Assembly (NCBI GenBank): GCA_041178405.1
Contig: JBEGVK010000180.1
Coordinates: 1 to 13,904, forward strand
DNA length: 13,904 nt
Direction: 5' to 3'
Source of the DNA: UBA668 sp041178405
GTDB taxonomy: Bacteria; Actinomycetota; Acidimicrobiia; Acidimicrobiales; Ilumatobacteraceae
Shown: positions 11,956 to 13,904 of the stretch, piece by piece
How positions within the stretch are numbered: the first letter of the stretch is position 1
Layout: each line of letters opens with the position of its first letter
Notes under the pieces: generated by a model
What the model was told of the DNA's origin: nothing
What the model saw: only the letters and a program-made list of their open reading frames with translations
Database searches by the model: none
Made by a program: the position numbers and the translations under genes

Positions 11956-13904
11956 AGCTCGACGAGCCCTTCCGGATACTCCCTGACGAGACAGAAGCGC
12001 TCGTTGAGCATCTCGACCGGCGCGGTGTTTCCAGGTTCGACCGAGGAGTTCGGCTCGACCCAGCCGTCCCAGAAGCCGGTCAGCAGTACCCAGTCGGTGT
12101 TGGCCATCTCGTCGGCCAGCGACGAGTCGGGCGCATTCGCAAGGCCTGGGTCCATCTCGATGTAATAGGTGCCGGGCTCGAGTTCGGGCAGCAGGTGGTA
12201 GAAGAACACGTCGCTGTACCACGTTCGTCGAAGGTCGGACGGGCCGACGATGAGCGACTCTCCCGGCGCTGACATCCTCGCGAGGTCGTCGACGGCCATT
12301 TGCGCATCCAGCGATGCCGCATAGTCGCCGAGGTAGAAGCTGCGGCCATCTCGCTCGACCGGGAAGGGTGCCTGCACCTGGCCGATACCGACTCGGACGT
12401 GGAGCAGCCATGTCCGGTATGTGAACAGCGGTGCGACGGCGAGCGTGAGCGCCATCATCGCAGCAGTAGCTGCCGCTGCCCTCTGGCGCACGCCACGTTG
12501 TGGCCGGCGCTGTCCCAGGAGTTCGACGACCGCGGGGATCAGCATCGGCACCGAGATGCACGTCACCCAGCCGAGGTGGGCGCTATCTGGCCGCTGCAGC
12601 GCCTGCGGAACGATGCCGGCCGAGAGCAGCGCCACACCCATCAACACGGTGGCCCGCTGCGACATCGGCTGCGACGCCGACCTGAGCGATCTGCGCCGGG
12701 CACGCCATGCCGTCGCAATGAGCACGACCGGTGCTGCGAGCGCCACGAAGAACCAGGTGAACAGCGACAGTGGAGCCGGCAGATGCGGAATCGCCCACCA
12801 CGGCGGAATCAGCTCGGCGACTGCCTGCAGCGAGCCGTCGAGGCGATCCCATGACGGCGGACTGGGAAGCTCGCGGCCAGGCCGGAGCCGGACAACGGGG
12901 TCGACGAACATTCCCTGCACGGCAGCCGACAGCCCCACGAGTGCGACATGGACGAGTGTCGGAAGCGCCCCGATCACGGCACCACCCAGCACGGGACCCG
13001 CCCGACGGTGCCGCCACCACGCCCACACATGCACTGCCAGAAGGGCGATGACGAGGTCTGGCCGGAAACTGAGCGCGAGTCCACCGAGAAGCCCGCTCGC
13101 AACGAGCAGTGTTCGGGGCCGGGCGACGTGGTCGGCTCGGAGCACGGCGATCAGGCTCCATGCGGCAAGGGCAATCCCGCCGTTCCATGCCATGGCAGTG
13201 AGGCCGACCGGGGCAAGCACGTAGAAGGCGGCAAGCACGGCAGTTCCAGTTGCGGCTGCGCGGCCCCAGGGTCGGGCGAGGGCAAAGAGTGCACCGAGCA
13301 GCGCAACATGCTGGACAAGGCCGAAGAGCCGTTCGGCGGTGATGTGGACGCCGAATGCCTGGTACCAGCCCATCAGCGCGTGCAGCGAGGCGGGGCCGTA
13401 CAGGTGCAGGAAGTCTCGGTTCGGCAGGTCCCCACGCAGCATCCGCTCGGGAAAGACCAGCATGAAGCCCTCTTCCATGTTCCCCCCCGTCGATCGCAGC
13501 AGCCCGGGAACGGCAACTGCCACCACGGCGGCGGGAATGCCGAGGGCGAGCAGCGTCCTCCACCCGCTGCGCGTCATCCGGTGCCTGCTCGCGTCGACGG
13601 GCGATGCGCCGAGCACCAGCGAACGCCGGTCGACCGTGTCAGTACCGTCGTAGGGACGTCGAAACCATGCCGTCAGCCACCGAACGACGCCGACCGCGCC
13701 AATGGCGGCGAGGACGCACAGCACGGGCTCTGCAGGTGCTCTAAACCGTATGGTGCCGTAGGTGAGCGCTGCAGTGAGTGTCACCGAGACGATCTGAGCG
13801 GTGAGCGGGAGCACCGCGACCCGCGAGCGGCGCATCGCGACGAGTCCGAAGGAGCCGAGACCGAGCATCGCGTAGTACTGAGCGAGTGCAAACCGGCTGG
13901 CGGT
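11937..13904 (-). CDS. Large GT-C-type membrane protein, apparent double-domain fusion (5' end outside window)
   Basis: The frame is open from the right edge to the TGA at 11937: 655 residues are visible and the N-terminus is missing. I number from the internal Met at 13868. Residues 1-68 (TAALTYGTIRFRAPAEPVLCVLAAIGAV) look like the last two membrane helices of a GT39-like glycosyltransferase. After a charged linker (70-103) a second unit begins: a helix at 104-123, then an outer loop with NMEEGFMLVFPERMLRGDLPNRDFLHLYGP (130-159), the acidic first-loop pattern of polyprenol-phosphate-sugar-dependent GT-C enzymes. Roughly eight more helices run to about residue 485, followed by a 155-residue soluble tail. 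It may use polyprenylphosphoryl-mannose or -arabinose outside the membrane. GTG 13616 or ATG 13577 could be internal starts, but no stop separates the two parts. The 3' end overlaps the GT2 gene by 19 nt, tail to tail. Confidence 0.75.
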   Translation of the reverse strand, partial: TASRFALAQYYAMLGLGSFGLVAMRRSRVAVLPLTAQIVSVTLTAALTYGTIRFRAPAEPVLCVLAAIGAVGVVRWLTAWFRRPYDGTDTVDRRSLVLGASPVDASRHRMTRSGWRTLLALGIPAAVVAVAVPGLLRSTGGNMEEGFMLVFPERMLRGDLPNRDFLHLYGPASLHALMGWYQAFGVHITAERLFGLVQHVALLGALFALARPWGRAAATGTAVLAAFYVLAPVGLTAMAWNGGIALAAWSLIAVLRADHVARPRTLLVASGLLGGLALSFRPDLVIALLAVHVWAWWRHRRAGPVLGGAVIGALPTLVHVALVGLSAAVQGMFVDPVVRLRPGRELPSPPSWDRLDGSLQAVAELIPPWWAIPHLPAPLSLFTWFFVALAAPVVLIATAWRARRRSLRSASQPMSQRATVLMGVALLSAGIVPQALQRPDSAHLGWVTCISVPMLIPAVVELLGQRRPQRGVRQRAAAATAAMMALTLAVAPLFTYRTWLLHVRVGIGQVQAPFPVERDGRSFYLGDYAASLDAQMAVDDLARMSAPGESLIVGPSDLRRTWYSDVFFYHLLPELEPGTYYIEMDPGLANAPDSSLADEMANTDWVLLTGFWDGWVEPNSSVEPGNTAPVEMLNERFCLVREYPEGLVELYRRCR

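Noticed and set aside
12583..13563. Minus-strand open frame of 326 codons within the GT-C gene
   Set aside because: It is in a different frame from the membrane protein, very rich in Arg and Ala, and has no hydrophobic helices or motifs; the GT-C frame explains the region.
1..13904. Search for CRISPR arrays, tRNA or rRNA genes, insertion sequences, phage or defence genes
   Set aside because: No direct-repeat arrays, cloverleaf sequences, transposase motifs or terminal inverted repeats were seen; coding density leaves almost no room for them.

Overview
This is a gene-dense, GC-rich stretch of bacterial chromosome. Almost every base is coding, GTG starts are frequent, and most neighbouring genes overlap by 1 to 11 bases. 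The gene families point to an actinobacterium: an actinobacterial-type AroA, a complete set of mycobacterial-type decaprenylphosphoryl-arabinose (DPA) genes, and a polyprenol-phosphate mannose synthase. I see no mycolic-acid genes. A lineage outside the Mycobacteriales, for example Acidimicrobiia, is my guess and is not proven by the sequence.

Plus-strand block, 1-7257. The first gene is the 3' end of prephenate dehydrogenase (tyrA), followed by aroA. Six cell-envelope genes then follow without a break: a HAD-IB phosphatase, a UbiA-family DPPR synthase, a SAM methyltransferase, the flavin oxidase DprE1, the reductase DprE2 and a GT4-family glycosyltransferase. UbiA, DprE1 and DprE2 are the known route from phosphoribosyl diphosphate plus polyprenyl phosphate to polyprenylphosphoryl-arabinose, the arabinose donor for cell-wall arabinan. 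The HAD enzyme sits where the missing 5'-phosphatase step would belong. The gene junctions (2-nt gap, overlaps of 4, 7, 11 and 1 nt, then gaps of 22 and 4 nt) suggest one transcript with translational coupling.

Minus-strand block, 7254-11120, read from right to left: a 110-residue small protein, a GMC-family flavin oxidoreductase and two tandem extended SDR (epimerase/dehydratase-like) enzymes. Each gene starts inside the stop codon of the one before. It is a tightly coupled redox cassette of unknown substrate. It converges on the GT4 gene, and the two stop codons share a CTAG.

Right end. A 100-bp divergent intergenic region (11121-11220) carries a perfect 9-bp inverted repeat and probably promoters in both directions. 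It separates the redox cassette from a GT2 polyprenol-phosphate mannosyltransferase (11221-11955). Converging on that gene, with a 19-nt overlap, is a large polytopic membrane protein of the GT-C glycosyltransferase type. It runs off the right edge and looks like a fusion of the tail of one GT-C protein with a second, near-complete one.

Taken together, the window makes lipid-linked sugar donors (arabinose by DprE1/E2, probably mannose by the GT2 enzyme) and contains a GT-C membrane enzyme of the kind that uses such donors. A methyltransferase and an uncharacterised redox module may modify the lipid or the glycan. No tRNA, rRNA, CRISPR array, insertion sequence or phage gene was seen. The only non-coding stretch of 100 bp or more is 11121-11220.
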